Assembly: GCA_019155185.1 (NCBI GenBank)
Contig: CM032809.1
Span: forward strand, 11,161,512-11,225,511
Direction of reading: 5' to 3'
Source: Beaufortia kweichowensis
Lineage: Eukaryota; Chordata; Actinopteri; Cypriniformes; Gastromyzontidae
DNA: 64,000 nt
Shown here: in pieces, positions 38,083 to 50,000 of the stretch
How the letters are laid out: each line of letters starts with the position of its first letter
Numbering within the stretch: position 1 is the stretch's first letter
Notes under the pieces: model-generated
The model's input: only the letters and a program-made list of their open reading frames with translations
Told to the model about the DNA's origin: nothing
Databases searched by the model: none
Program-made: the position numbers and the translations under genes

Positions 38083-40700
38083 TTCCGCCTTCCCCTTTCG
38101 GCAATAAAAGGCTTTAGCCTCAGGACAAGTACGTGCTATTTGTTTATGTGATTGCTCGGTTGAATCAACATCTTCAAAGCGCTAAAATATCTTCTCGCGC
38201 TTTTTTTGTTTAATTGTTGTCTTTTCCAATACAAGCCACCAGATAATTATTTCGCTATAGCAATCAGGCTCTTCACACAAAGAACGATAACTTCAACAAT
38301 AACTCTTATATGTTAGTGTCCACACCAATGAACAGTAACATTCTTTATTTTCTTGTTTCGCGTGTTTCAGTTTGACATTTTAAATGCGTGAGCCCTTCAA
38401 ACTATATTGGGAATCTGATTGGCTGTCAGTGTTTTACTGTTCTGAAAGTAATGTATTGTTATTATTACCGTTGGGGTGTGTACTCAACCATTCTCTTAAA
38501 TTCACAACGATTTTTAAAACTTTGACTTTATCAAACATTATTGTTTTGCTGCCTGACATTTCCAGAAAATGCAAATCTAGTTTATTTCATCCTTATCTTT
38601 GTTTTGTCTTCCCCAAAGTGCTCCGAGACAAAACAAATAAGCCATCAAATAACAGAGTTGTGAAGCCCACCTCTCATCTTCAATCGAACGACCTTTTAGT
38701 ATCCCATCAACCAACATGAACCCTTTGGTGCTTGTATGTCATCGACACGAAGCTGGGGACAAAACCTGGACGGGTGGATTCTGGAACGGCTGGAAGTTGA
38801 AGAGGTTTGGAGTGAGTTGTTGAGTTTTAATCTACAACTAAAGCAGAGAACGGCCAACTTAGCTGGAAGACCAGAGACACCATGCCACCTGGAACTGTGT
38901 AGACTCACAGAGATAAGAAAAAACCCGCCGCCCCATGTGGCAAATCCTAAATAAACTAGGAGGGTGTGCTTTTCGGAGCTCGCCGCCGTTATCAGTTCTG
39001 AAACAGGATCGGGACTATCATTAAACTTCTGTCACTGACAGGGACGGCATATTTCACTTCTCTTTCGCCCATAATGTATATTCTATACCATCTCATCCAT
39101 AACTCTTATCTTCCTCTCACTCTTTTTCCAGCCTTCTAGTATTGATTTCTTTACGTTCGCTGGTCCCTCTATGCACCCCCTTCCTATTCTTTTCACTTTC
39201 TGTCTCCAACAGCCAATCACGGACAGTCCAGGCTTATTTGGTGTGGTTTAATTGGTGCATCTTCTAAGCACTCTCGCTCTCAGGGCATTCAGGAAAACAT
39301 CACACAATGGACCACACAGGCCGCGTCTCGTCGGCCACGTCACTTCGCTCGGACCGAACTGCAAACTCATTAATTGGTGATGATCTCCATATTATATTAG
39401 TGATAGAAAATATTTAATCGCTTGTGTGTTTCGAGTAAATCAACAGCTTGCTGTCTCTAATGAGCACATTATTGTACAGTGATGGTCTTCATATTACATT
39501 CATTGACATATTTTTACGAGTATGGCTATACTATTTACTGCTTTTATGTGCTGATACGATATAGAGTTGGATCCTTTTTACTACAGGTATTTTTTGTGAT
39601 TTATTTCTCCTTTAAACAAAGTCAGTCTTAAAGTCAGCATGAATCAATGTTGCTCTTATTGACTTTGACAAGACTTTTCTTTATGGATGCCCCCTTATTA
39701 GTCAAAAATCAAACTGTATACAAAGTAAAATGGGTTGCAAATACTGCTTCATGTTGACTTTAAAATCTCCTTTCTGAGTGAGCAAATTTTAGCCTAACTT
39801 TACGAAACCAAACTGTCTGTCAGAGGGGCATGTCCTGTAAAGCGCTGTCTGATTGGCTGACTAGTGTCCTTATCAGCCAGACTCCAGGACGATCTGAAGT
39901 CTTAAAAAAACTGTGAAAATGCAGGTCGCAGAGGTGTCGAAAGCATCGATTTCCTCGTGTGACAGTCGTTGGTCACGTGGGAATGATCAGAGCAAGACAC
40001 TGCAAGAGTTCGACTTTAATGAGGTTATTAAGCATACGCGTTCGTTTCCCGCAGACGTGCGTTAGACTACTCAAGCATTTAATCTGGAGAATAAAAGCTG
40101 TAATTAATCTTCACACCAACCTATATGAGTACACAATGAAGAGCGGAATTGAAATAGAGCCGTCTCATTTTTCAAAACGTCTCAAACTCCAAGCAGTTAA
40201 TACCTCGATCTGCTTCAAACACAAAGAACCGTAACATGCTCGAGGATTTGAGTTGGTGCTCGGGTTCGATGGCCGTTTGTATCGAGAAAGCTACATTGTT
40301 CAGATGGATTGCGCTGTTAATCAAGTGTGCCGAAAGCCACCTGAAGGAATCTCGGCACAATTAAACATTCCTGCGTCTGTGACCGTTACCGCCTCATCTC
40401 TATCACCATGGCGACAGCCTAACGGACTCGTCCGCAGACATCCACGAGTCATCCGCACCCTCGTTTTTCATTCTAGCCAGCGGAGGAAAGCGTATATTTC
40501 TCTTTTAATGACTGCTAATTAACCTTGGCCATGGGGGAGAGCGCAGGCAGACTGCTGGGTGAAAAATGGCTGATATCAATATTCTGTCTGAGCCGCTAAC
40601 GTAAAGGAGAGAAAGGACAGAGGTCGGATCTGAAAACAGGCTCAAAGTGTTATCTGTTCAGTATTAACCGGCAGCACTTTTAAAATCTGAATTTCGAGAG
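38083..40700 (+). other. fndc5: Probable fndc5 3' UTR region
   Basis: An AATAAA lies at 38103-38108, only 21 nt past the stop, followed at once by the small inverted repeat AGGCTTTAGCCT (38109-38120). Another AATAAA-containing site is near 38950. A possible 3'-UTR intron is discussed under findings. The stretch contains an inverted-repeat element at 39627-39774. The real transcript end cannot be set from sequence alone. Confidence 0.45.
39627..39774. mobile_element. Short inverted-repeat element (CTTAAAGTCAGCATGAA)
   Basis: The left arm cttaaagtcagcatgaa and right arm ttcatgttgactttaa are inverted copies with one or two mismatches, about 148 bp apart end to end. Confidence 0.6.
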
Positions 40701-40723
40701 AAATCGACAAAAGTTCATATAGA

Positions 40724-41423
40724 GGCTATGTTCGGAATGGTGCACACTATGTAGTATACACTGTATACTGCCAAATTAGTTTTTTACCAAACGGTATACG
40801 AAACACTATGCAAAACTAGTCCACTTCACGTTGGATGTTTAATCCAGAGACAAGAAAAAAGAAATAAATGAAGATTTGACAATAAGTTAAGCAGGTGATG
40901 TTAAAAATGTTGAAAAATCACATAGTTGGAGTCCAAGGAGTCCAAGGCATTGTGGGATACCTTCCATACAGTGTGCTTACTGTATACACTAAAAAATGCT
41001 GGGTTAGTAACTCTATTAACAACTGCTGGGCTGTTTAAACCCTGTTGAGTTTTTTTAGTCCAAGTTTGGGTCAAATATGGACATTTTCTAGGTTAATTTA
41101 ACTGTATTTTTTTACCCAACCATGGATTAAAAAAATAACCCTTTTGTGTACTGCACATTTTGGCAAATGTAAAAATGTGAATCTCATGTTGACAACAAGA
41201 TCAGAATCTAATGAAAAAACCATGGCCCCTAATACAATTTTTGGCATTTTCTCCATGACATTAAAGCACAGTTCCTCCACCATAACGCAATAATAATCAT
41301 TGTTTATGCAAAATATATAATGCATTTTGCAGGTGAAAGTCACCCAGTAAGTTATCTGTACACAATCAATTTGCATTCAGCACCAAATCCACACATGGGT
41401 AGTATGCTATTCTGAACATAGCC
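40724..41423. mobile_element. Inverted-repeat DNA transposon (GGCTATGTTC) with a nested MITE
   Basis: The left end ggctatgttcggaat and right end attctgaacatagcc are 15-bp inverted repeats with one mismatch. Behind them are cactatgtagtatac and gggtagtatgctat. At 40984-41150 lies a second element of the tgctgggtta type (see 51321). No transposase is seen. Confidence 0.75.
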
Positions 41424-42000
41424 GAAATAATAATCAGCTTACATGATGCCCTCGCAAATGAAAGCCAGCAGTCGACCTTTGTTATAGGGTGTCATGCAAT
41501 CAGGCTCCAAATGTCACTTTTTAAAATGGGCAATGTGTTCCCCTCCCACAACCCAAGCTTATCCCATCCTTTCTCCAGCTCTAAAAAGACCTCTCCAAAG
41601 AAAGAGAGTAAAACGTCTGGATTTAAACGAGGCAGCTCATTTGCTACTTATTCAAGAACATAATTCTCCTCTTAGTGAAAAGGGTTTTGCGATCCGCGCA
41701 GTCAGAGAGATTTAGAAAATGTGTAATCACATTTTTTGCTCTCGTGTTATCAGTTAGAGAAGCTGGATGGGCTTCTGTTGCTTCTATTATGATATAGACT
41801 AAATAAGACATGCAGAAATACAAATAGCTCAAATAATTTGAGAAACAAGCTTTTAATAACCAAAGGTATTCAATGACCATGTGGCTAGCATGGTTTGAAG
41901 TTAAAAAGAGCTAAATATTCTCTCCCATTGTGAAGTAGAAAAACAATATTATAACGTTATTATAATAATATCAGGATTTAATAGTCAACAGATACAAATT

Positions 42001-42478
42001 AAAGGTGAAGTGTGTCATTTCTACGCCATCAGGGACACCAGACAGTTTTTAAACGGGGTTTCCTGTTTTTGTCTGCCATTGGTTCCAAACTCATGCCGTG
42101 GATTAATCCAATGTTGTTGTGTTGGGCTGGTTAGGAAAAAGAAATAAAAAAATTGAGGACTGTTTTTTGTTTTTCAGTCCTTGTAGGCAAACATGCCGAT
42201 TGGTTGATGTGGTTTTTTGTCCCGCCCCTCCTGCACTGTGATTGGATGGCCGAGCAAAGTAACCAAATGACAAAAAAATGGCAAGTGCTGACGCTTAGCA
42301 TGGACAAAAAACACAAGCTGCTACTGTTTTTAACGATAAAAAATGGCGCTTACGTTGCAAACAATTAAAAAAATACCCCAGTCGCAGGACGAAATGCCTA
42401 ATTGGAGACACTGCATTACAGTAATTATAGCTCGGCTACCACAAAGTATTTTGGCATAAAAATACACACTTCACTTTT
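42001..42478. mobile_element. Inverted-repeat DNA transposon (AAAGGTGAAGTGTGT)
   Basis: The left end aaaggtgaagtgtgtcattt and right end aatacacacttcactttt are inverted copies. The inside (ccatcagggacaccagacag) is typical of a common fish element. No transposase was recognised. Confidence 0.75.
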
Positions 42479-43755
42479 CATTGACGTATATTCTGAAAGT
42501 ATTCCTATGATCATCCTCCAGATGTGTGAACTTGAAAAACCGAGAAAGCGAACTCCAAAAAGTTTATAGGCAATATGAAACGTCTCAAGTTAGAGAAGAA
42601 TGTATTTAAAGCCTCACACGTATGCATATTCAAAAACTGAAAATAAATACTTCACAAATCTAGTCCCTGGTTTTAAAAAAATAGGCCCCATGTGACGGTT
42701 CTAAACAGAATACCATTAAGCGCTGCTGTGAGAGGAAAAACAGTCTTGGAAACAAGTGAATCTGGTCTGTGTATGCTTATGTTAAGCTTTTGTGAAACAA
42801 TGCATTGGCCTGTGTATGGACATGTATATTGGCGGTCTGTGTGAATTAAACATCATGCTGAATTGTCATCTTTTACTCAGCTGGCAGTATAGATATACAT
42901 ATGATAAATTAAGGTACAAAATAAGGTGACCAGGTTAATATTATGATATTATGAGTGTTGCATTTCTTGTACATAGTTGTGTGTCGTGGCAATTTAGCAT
43001 TTCCAGTAAAGCAGCCTGGAGGTCTACTGAAGGCAAAGCTAAGAGAACCTGCCTTAAAGAACCCCAAACCAGAGAGAAGAACTGCAGTAGACAGGACAGC
43101 TGGAGTAAGACTGATGCGTATCTAACGTGACGATAACATTTGTTTCATATATTTACTATAGCGCATGGATTTCAAAACAGAAGGAATGTTTTATGTAATC
43201 CATTGAGTCTATGTTATCTGTTGTTCTTGAACAATGCTTAATGAGGGCTAGCATGTTTCTGCTATTCTACACAGAATTATACAATTTATATGGGCATAAA
43301 TAGATAAATGTCTAATTATGTACAACCAACAAAAATAAAGGACCATGTATTTTCAAATAAGTGTTCGGTTCTTTCTTCGTTTGTCTCTAGTGGCCTTCTT
43401 CAATTTGATTGGATATCAATGTTATTTTTATTTATATAATAAAAATGTCCATAGGCACTTTAATGAAGCTATTTTGGAGTATTTTAGTAGTTTGTAAATT
43501 AGGACACTATTATTAATATGTGATGTTTATCCAAAGCGACTTACAAACACTGAAGAAACAATTAAGTGGTACATCATAGGGAGACAACAATAATACAAGA
43601 TGTTTCACAAAGCACGACAGTATACAGTACGTATTAGGGAAAATTGAGTTTTTTTTTAATAACTAATAGAGAAAATAGTTCCTGTCATGTTTCTGTAAAG
43701 TATTCACAGAAAGGATTGTCACTGGTTTACAGGAAATTTTAATGGATTTTTTTAA

Positions 43756-44035
43756 ATGGTGCTCGGAAATACTTGATTCTGATTGGCCAGCCGCAACATC
43801 CTGTTATTCCCCGATAACAACCAAGCAAAACTTATCTGTGAATTACTTCACTTCTAAAGTAATTCACTTATTAATAAATTATATAATGTCCAACAATCTA
43901 CTCATGTGACAAGCCATGTAATAAGCGTGATAATGTACACCTTTGTGCTGGTTGTTATCGCAAAATAAACCCAGACATAGTGATCGGGCTCCTGATAGCA
44001 TTAACTATGGACCACTAACATTTGATAACCAGTAA
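43756..44035. repeat. Dispersed repeat family D, copy 1
   Basis: The segment ggaaatacttgattctgatt ggcc is shared with 61787-61812 (ggaatacttgattctgatt ggcc), followed by tgttattcccc in both. The right limit was estimated. Confidence 0.55.
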
Positions 44036-45584
44036 GTGTACCATTTTTAGTACATTAAACAGTACATTTAAAGGCATTTTAAAATACTTTTGCTTTAAAA
44101 GCACTAAATGCTCTATGACACACTCTCCGCAATGCAATGATATCTATGCATTTATAAATGAAGATTAAATGTCTAAATTCCTTTTAGGGCTTTTGGTTAC
44201 CAATAAAACACTGCCACATTAAATTATAGACTGTCTCTAAGTTATGTTTATTTAATAAAAAGAAATCCATTGAACAAGCTATATCTAAGGCATCACCAAC
44301 TAATGAAATAATACGCTTGACTAAATATATATTTGAAAATGCATTGTAATTGAAGCAAATTTTCTGTGCACCACAGCTAGAGTAAAGCTCTACATAATAT
44401 TGTCTGAATAAAAAGAGATATCATCTTTACAGTCAGTGCAAATTAAATACTTTCAGCAGATACTTTTAACAAAATCCTGAAACTACTTTCTATAACAGCA
44501 GCTTATAGTCTAAAGGCCAATTCACACTGATCAAAAAAACCAACAAGTTCTATGATGTTTTCTATGTCTGGACTCTGTGAACAGGGCTTTAGTAAAATAT
44601 AAAACGCAAAAAAAATCGATCCAACTGGGAAGCTTTCAGACAAAGAATATGAATGCATATTCTTTAAAAACAGTGTTGCGATATTTCTAAAATGTGAAAC
44701 AGCCATACAAAATACGCACACACAAACATTAGAGATTTTAGAATGTGTGACTACCTGGAGAAAGAAAATACATCAAAAACATCAATATTTGGCTCTCGGA
44801 GGCATAACCTGCCAATAAATTACAAACAAACGTTGGAGCGAGCCGTGTTCCTAAGGTAAAAAAAGTGAAATATATAACGAAAAGGGTTGTGCATTCTCAA
44901 CCAACTCTCCTGTGATCAAACCCATCAATCTTGCTCACCTCGGTGTGTAAGCAAAATCCCATCAACCAGTCACAGACAATGACAATGTGAATACAGATGC
45001 TTGTGCACCTCCAGATTTCTGCCCTTTAGGTTTCATCCATTTTCTGGCTGCAAACTGTATGCTTCATCTGTTCTGGACAAGAGACCTTGCTAAAATCAAT
45101 GCCACTTCACCCACTACTCACCTACATATAAGAAAGAGAAGTGCACTTTTATGTGAATTAAAATGAGCACTTCACACAATTCAGAGCAGCATTATAGAAG
45201 TGCAAATAATAAATGCAAATCAAATTCAAGAGGAAACGTCCTCAGGCGTGTGTGTGGAGAGAAAGAAGAGACGACCCAGCTTTTATATAGAGCTCTGTGC
45301 CTCCCACACGTTTTCATACACGTTTTTGGTCGAGTCTGTGAGTGTGAATGCGTACGTGTGCGTCAAGGGTTCTCTGGAGGACTCTGGCGTCACACGCTAC
45401 ATCCCACACACACATCTGACTTTACACATGCAACAAATACGCACATTGATGCTTTTTAGATGTAATGGTTTTCATACCATTTACAGTAATAATATTTACA
45501 GTACTATTCCCTAACACAAACCTGTTGATATTATTGGATTTAAAGCAATAGATGAATTGGTCTAACTAACTTCATAAGTCGATG

Positions 45585-45790
45585 GGTTTCCATGTTTTAT
45601 AGGGACTTTTTCATAGACATGATGACTTTTTTACTGTACAAACCCTCACCATACCCCTGAACCTAACCCTCACACAAACCTATGAGCATTTTACATTATA
45701 AAATAAATATCATTAAGTATGATTTAAGCAGTTTTCCTGATCAAAAAATCCATAAATGATGACAAAACTTATTTTGGGGTGAACCAAAAA
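45585..45790. repeat. Common teleost dispersed repeat (ccctgaacctaaccctcac)
   Basis: Contains tttatagggactttttcata, tactgtacaaaccctcacca and gaacctaaccctcacacaaa, the hallmark order of a frequent fish repeat whose full copies end in gggac. It is incomplete at the right. Confidence 0.6.
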
Positions 45791-46431
45791 TACCTTTCCA
45801 GGATCTTTCCACCCATGAGGAAATCTTGCTGTGATGATAAAAAAGATTGGTTAAAATGACAGTTACAGTAAAACAAATGCTATGATAAAAGTCTATTCTG
45901 TTATCATCATGTTATTAGTTATTAAGTCATCATGTGATCCGTTGTAGGTTTAGTTTATTATATTTGTTTTAAGGAGGAGTTTGTAAACCAGCATCTGAAG
46001 AATATAAATGTTTTCTCGGAATATGCTTTTTTAATCTTTGATAGTGTTAAACAGTAACACATTCAGGTTTTTTTCAAATGAACAGCAGCAGAGGAATTTC
46101 TCCGAAATGATTTACATTATAGTATCACTGTAGCAACTTCTGGTTATGATGGTCATAGAAAAAGAGGCAATAACACAACAATCACACGATGAATACAGGA
46201 ATTTTCACACCAAATGTGTGATAAAGAAAAATAAGCACATCATGTCACCTGTGTGTGCACCACATGCTGTCATCTGCTTCCGTTATATAAACAGTAAAGG
46301 CAAATATATTCTCCTAAATCACAAACACATCTTTTATGAAGTGCTGAACAAGAAAAATTGAGGAAATGCTGCCATCTCCTGGCGAAAATAAATATTATAA
46401 GCGAACCAAAAGCTTAAATATTATAAACATT

Positions 46432-46437
46432 TTTATT
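46432..46437 (-). terminator. ldlrap1: Candidate polyadenylation signal of ldlrap1
   Basis: The minus strand reads AATAAA here, about 520 nt past the ldlrap1 stop. This suggests a 3' UTR of roughly half a kilobase. Other signals further on cannot be excluded. Confidence 0.35.
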
Positions 46438-46959
46438 AGACTTTATAGAGAAATCTTACATGACACCCTCAAGTGTTATTACATTAATCATACCATTCTG
46501 ATTTTAAAAATACAGATGTAAATACTCATGTGCCTCATACAGGGTTCAAGACATTAACTGTACTGTCCGGTACTGTACTGCTGATCGTGTTACTGTATGA
46601 TTAGAAATAGTATTGTTGTAATAATCTCAAAGCAGCGAACTACAAGGTTAGACCTCAAAAAAAGGTGCATCTAAATATACAAAATATTACATTTTACATG
46701 ATAAACTCAATTCTTTTAATACACGAAAACAATATTATTCTGTACATAGATTGATTCATATAAAAGCATGTAAACTCAGGTAGCACAGTGTCAATTTTTT
46801 GAAAAACAAAAAACTCGGACTAACTATTGCTTTGGTGTGAAAGATGTTGGACCAAATGATTGAAGTGGGGACAGTCAGTTATTTGCTCTCTCTCCACTGA
46901 ACACTATGTGCAACAATATGTTTTCGGGCTTTACTTCCACCCCACAAACCCATCTGTGC

Positions 46960-47089
46960 TCAAATCCCAAAGACATCATCAGCGTTAGGCGAGTTTCCAT
47001 TGGTCTTGTCCCAATCGGGATCAGAGTTCCAATCTTGAGGTGTCACCCCAATGTCCAGGACCTGGGGGTTAGTACGAGACTCAGCGAGT
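46960..47089 (-). CDS. ldlrap1: ldlrap1 exon 9 (last coding exon)
   Basis: The exon encodes the last base of Arg252, LAESRTNPQVLDIGVTPQ, a short acidic tail and DDVFGI followed by TGA. Human ends DDLFSF. The acceptor is gcatag. Confidence 0.95.
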
Positions 47090-50000
47090 CTATGCGGGAA
47101 GGAGACAGAATACGTGAACATAAAAACCTGAAGCGTCACTGCATTACAGATGTTTTTATAGTGATTAATATATGGGCAATTCCATGTAAATGTCAACCTT
47201 GACATGGGAAAAATAAGTGTTTGGGAAATCAGCGGTTTTGTGCCATTTGCTAAAGAAAAAGGTCATATTTCTAATTCTGGAATCGCCCATGTGTGGTCGA
47301 AGGGTTAATTAAAAGCTGTTTGTGGTAAATAGCTGTTAAAAACTATGACATGAATATGACTACTGGAAGATTAAAAGCCATGCAGAATCAGTGTTTCCAT
47401 ACCAAACTTTTTGTGTTATGATCATGAATAAATAACAGGTGCTAAAACTAAAAACTACACAAAAACTGCCACAAATGATGTATAAACCTGACAGGCTAAG
47501 GAGGATTATGTGAAATTAAAAAAACGACATAAACTATAAGGGTGAAACTACAGAGACTGTGAAGTTTCATGTAAAAATAGATCACTTCAGAAGACGATGG
47601 GATGGCCGAGAGGTTATAAAGACTGACGGACGCTATGGTAAACGGAACAGAGGTTTGGGTAAAATGAGTTTAGACTGGATTGGTACAGGACTTGCACACT
47701 GTTACCTGGAGAGTATTCATAACTATCCAAACTGCAGCTATAGGAACAAAAAGAGAGTACAATAATAAAAGGTTTTTGCACTGTAGGATATTTGTCTATA
47801 ATGCTTTTTCATTCGTTCTAATGGAGATGACAGTCTATAAAACCAGTTTTGATCTAAGATCTAAGTAGTTGAACGAATAATGTCTTCTGCAGTCTGCAGC
47901 TGACGTGTTGCCTCGCTCCCTGACAAAAGCCTTTATAGGCAGCATAATGAAATTCTACCTAAAATATTTAATTTCACGTATTTTTGTACAACAGAAGGGC
48001 AGGTATACACTGATAAAATGTCATTTGTCAACCATTCCTTTATAAAATCATAAAAGCTACTTCAGGAACAACCCTATTGAGAAGCATTTGATCCATCTTC
48101 ATCTGATCAGAATAGATTCTCCATTCAATAAAAAAGTAATACACAGCTATATGAATCTCACTGACAAAAAATATAACATGTATTTCCAGTGTGCCCTTTC
48201 GTGTACAGATATAAACAGGACGACATTTTTCATTCCTACCATTATGAGTCTCAAGAGCAGCAGGAAACTGAAAAAAAACTAGTTTGGAAGCGTGTTAAAA
48301 ACATTTCCAAGCATTCCATGTTGAGCTCCCTGGTGAATTTCTTCAAATAAAATTGAAAACATTCGTACTCATTAAGCACAAATATTTAGGTCAGGTTTGT
48401 CTTTTATATACCATCAGAAATTAATGACAGCTGACCAACTCTGCCTTTCCAGGGTGATTTACTGCCAAACTACCGTTTATTCTGTAAAGAACAAACAAAT
48501 AAAAAAGAAAATAATCTGTCTCATGAGACCTTAGTCACAGTACAAATGTCATCATCAAACTGCTTTCATTTCATTAATCAAACGCCTAGATGTTATGCTG
48601 TGCATACTGAAAGAAATAACCAGACGATCTTTTTGATCGAGATCTATTTGAGATGTGTTTGATGTGTGGGAGGTTATCAGCATGCTTTTTACATCCCAAG
48701 GATTTCATCTTACTGCCCTTGCCATAGAGAGATTGAAAGGAGATTTAGATGAGACAGAAGCTTGTGAAAGGAGATAAGAACGGCTTTGGATGCCTCATAC
48801 CTTGAAAAAGCCTCTTCAAGAGCATCATCCATCTCCTGGTAAAGAGAAGAAAAAAGTAGTCACTTAACAAAGTTGTTTAAAGTACACAGCAAAGAACAGT
48901 AGTGTTTAACTCGACATTATTCATATGTGAGTAACACACCACAGAAAACATGTCAGTCAGTGTTGGAGATGACCTTACCCATCGCGTGTTGTGATTGTTA
49001 TTGTTGGGTTCGGTGTGATTGTTCATGTTTTCCACAACACCACTTGCATAATCATCGATTTCCAAAAGGTTCCCTGTAGCTACAGCTAAATAAAACATTG
49101 GCATATTCAAAATGAGAATATTGTTAACTATTTGCTTTCTTTTAAAAAAACTCTTTCCACACTTTTTCTATAACTCATTCACCTGTATTGTTTGCAACAC
49201 AATTGTAAACTTACTACTAAACTACTTTTGTTTTCAACAAAATGTAAATCAGTCAAACAGGATGGGAATGATAGGAGAGTTTTAATTTCTGTGTTTTGTA
49301 CCTGCTTCAGTTAGGCCGGCTGATCTCTCTGAATGACAACTGTTAGACATTTCTTCATTTGAATCCCATTTCACATGATGTTCCCTCTCTGAACAAGCGA
49401 CAATACATTTATAATGATCACAAGCTTAAAAAACAAGCAAACGGCTTTTAGTATCATTTCACTTGGCAGTCTTATCACATAACTTTAGAAACTATCTGGC
49501 AAACACAACACATACAGAATTGTTTGGATGATGATGCATTAACCTGCTATTCACCTAAACAGAAATCATTTGTTTTGTGTGTCATCTTTTCTATAACAAG
49601 AGACAATAGAAAAATGATCTTACTGTGACAGTCAATAAGAGTGTAAACATCCCATGTGAAGAGCATATTTTTCAAAAATATAAAGTGTCAGGATTATAGG
49701 ATATAGAAAGTATCATTTAAAACGGTTATAAATGACCTCGAAATGTTTTTCAAGAGATTTGTTGAGACTGTACCTTCTTTTGCAATTTCCCAGAACTCAA
49801 AGGCCACTCTGAAGGCCTGAGCTACTGTGAGCGTCACGGCTTGAGCCTATGAGAAAACAACGACAACTTAGTGAAATAACCTTAGAAAATGAGGACAGTA
49901 AAGGCTGATTTATGCAATAATGACTGTACAAATTGACATTATCCTAGCTCTTCTTTACAATTAAAAGAGAATTCAAATTTATTAATTAAATTCATATTTA

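Larger units (their letters stand above)
40701..46431. other. Region between fndc5 and ldlrap1, mostly repeats
   Basis: The two genes converge on this stretch. It contains inverted-repeat elements at 40724-41423 and 42001-42478, a dispersed repeat at 43756-44035 and a common fish repeat at 45585-45790. Around 43320-43340 is an AATAAAGGACC signal that could be a distal fndc5 polyadenylation site. I recognise no protein-coding exon. Confidence 0.6.

Noticed and set aside
38384..38719. 111-codon frame after fndc5 as a separate gene
   Set aside because: No known domain, and the natural donor at the fndc5 stop does not join it in frame. It is more likely 3' UTR; noted only in connection with a possible UTR intron.
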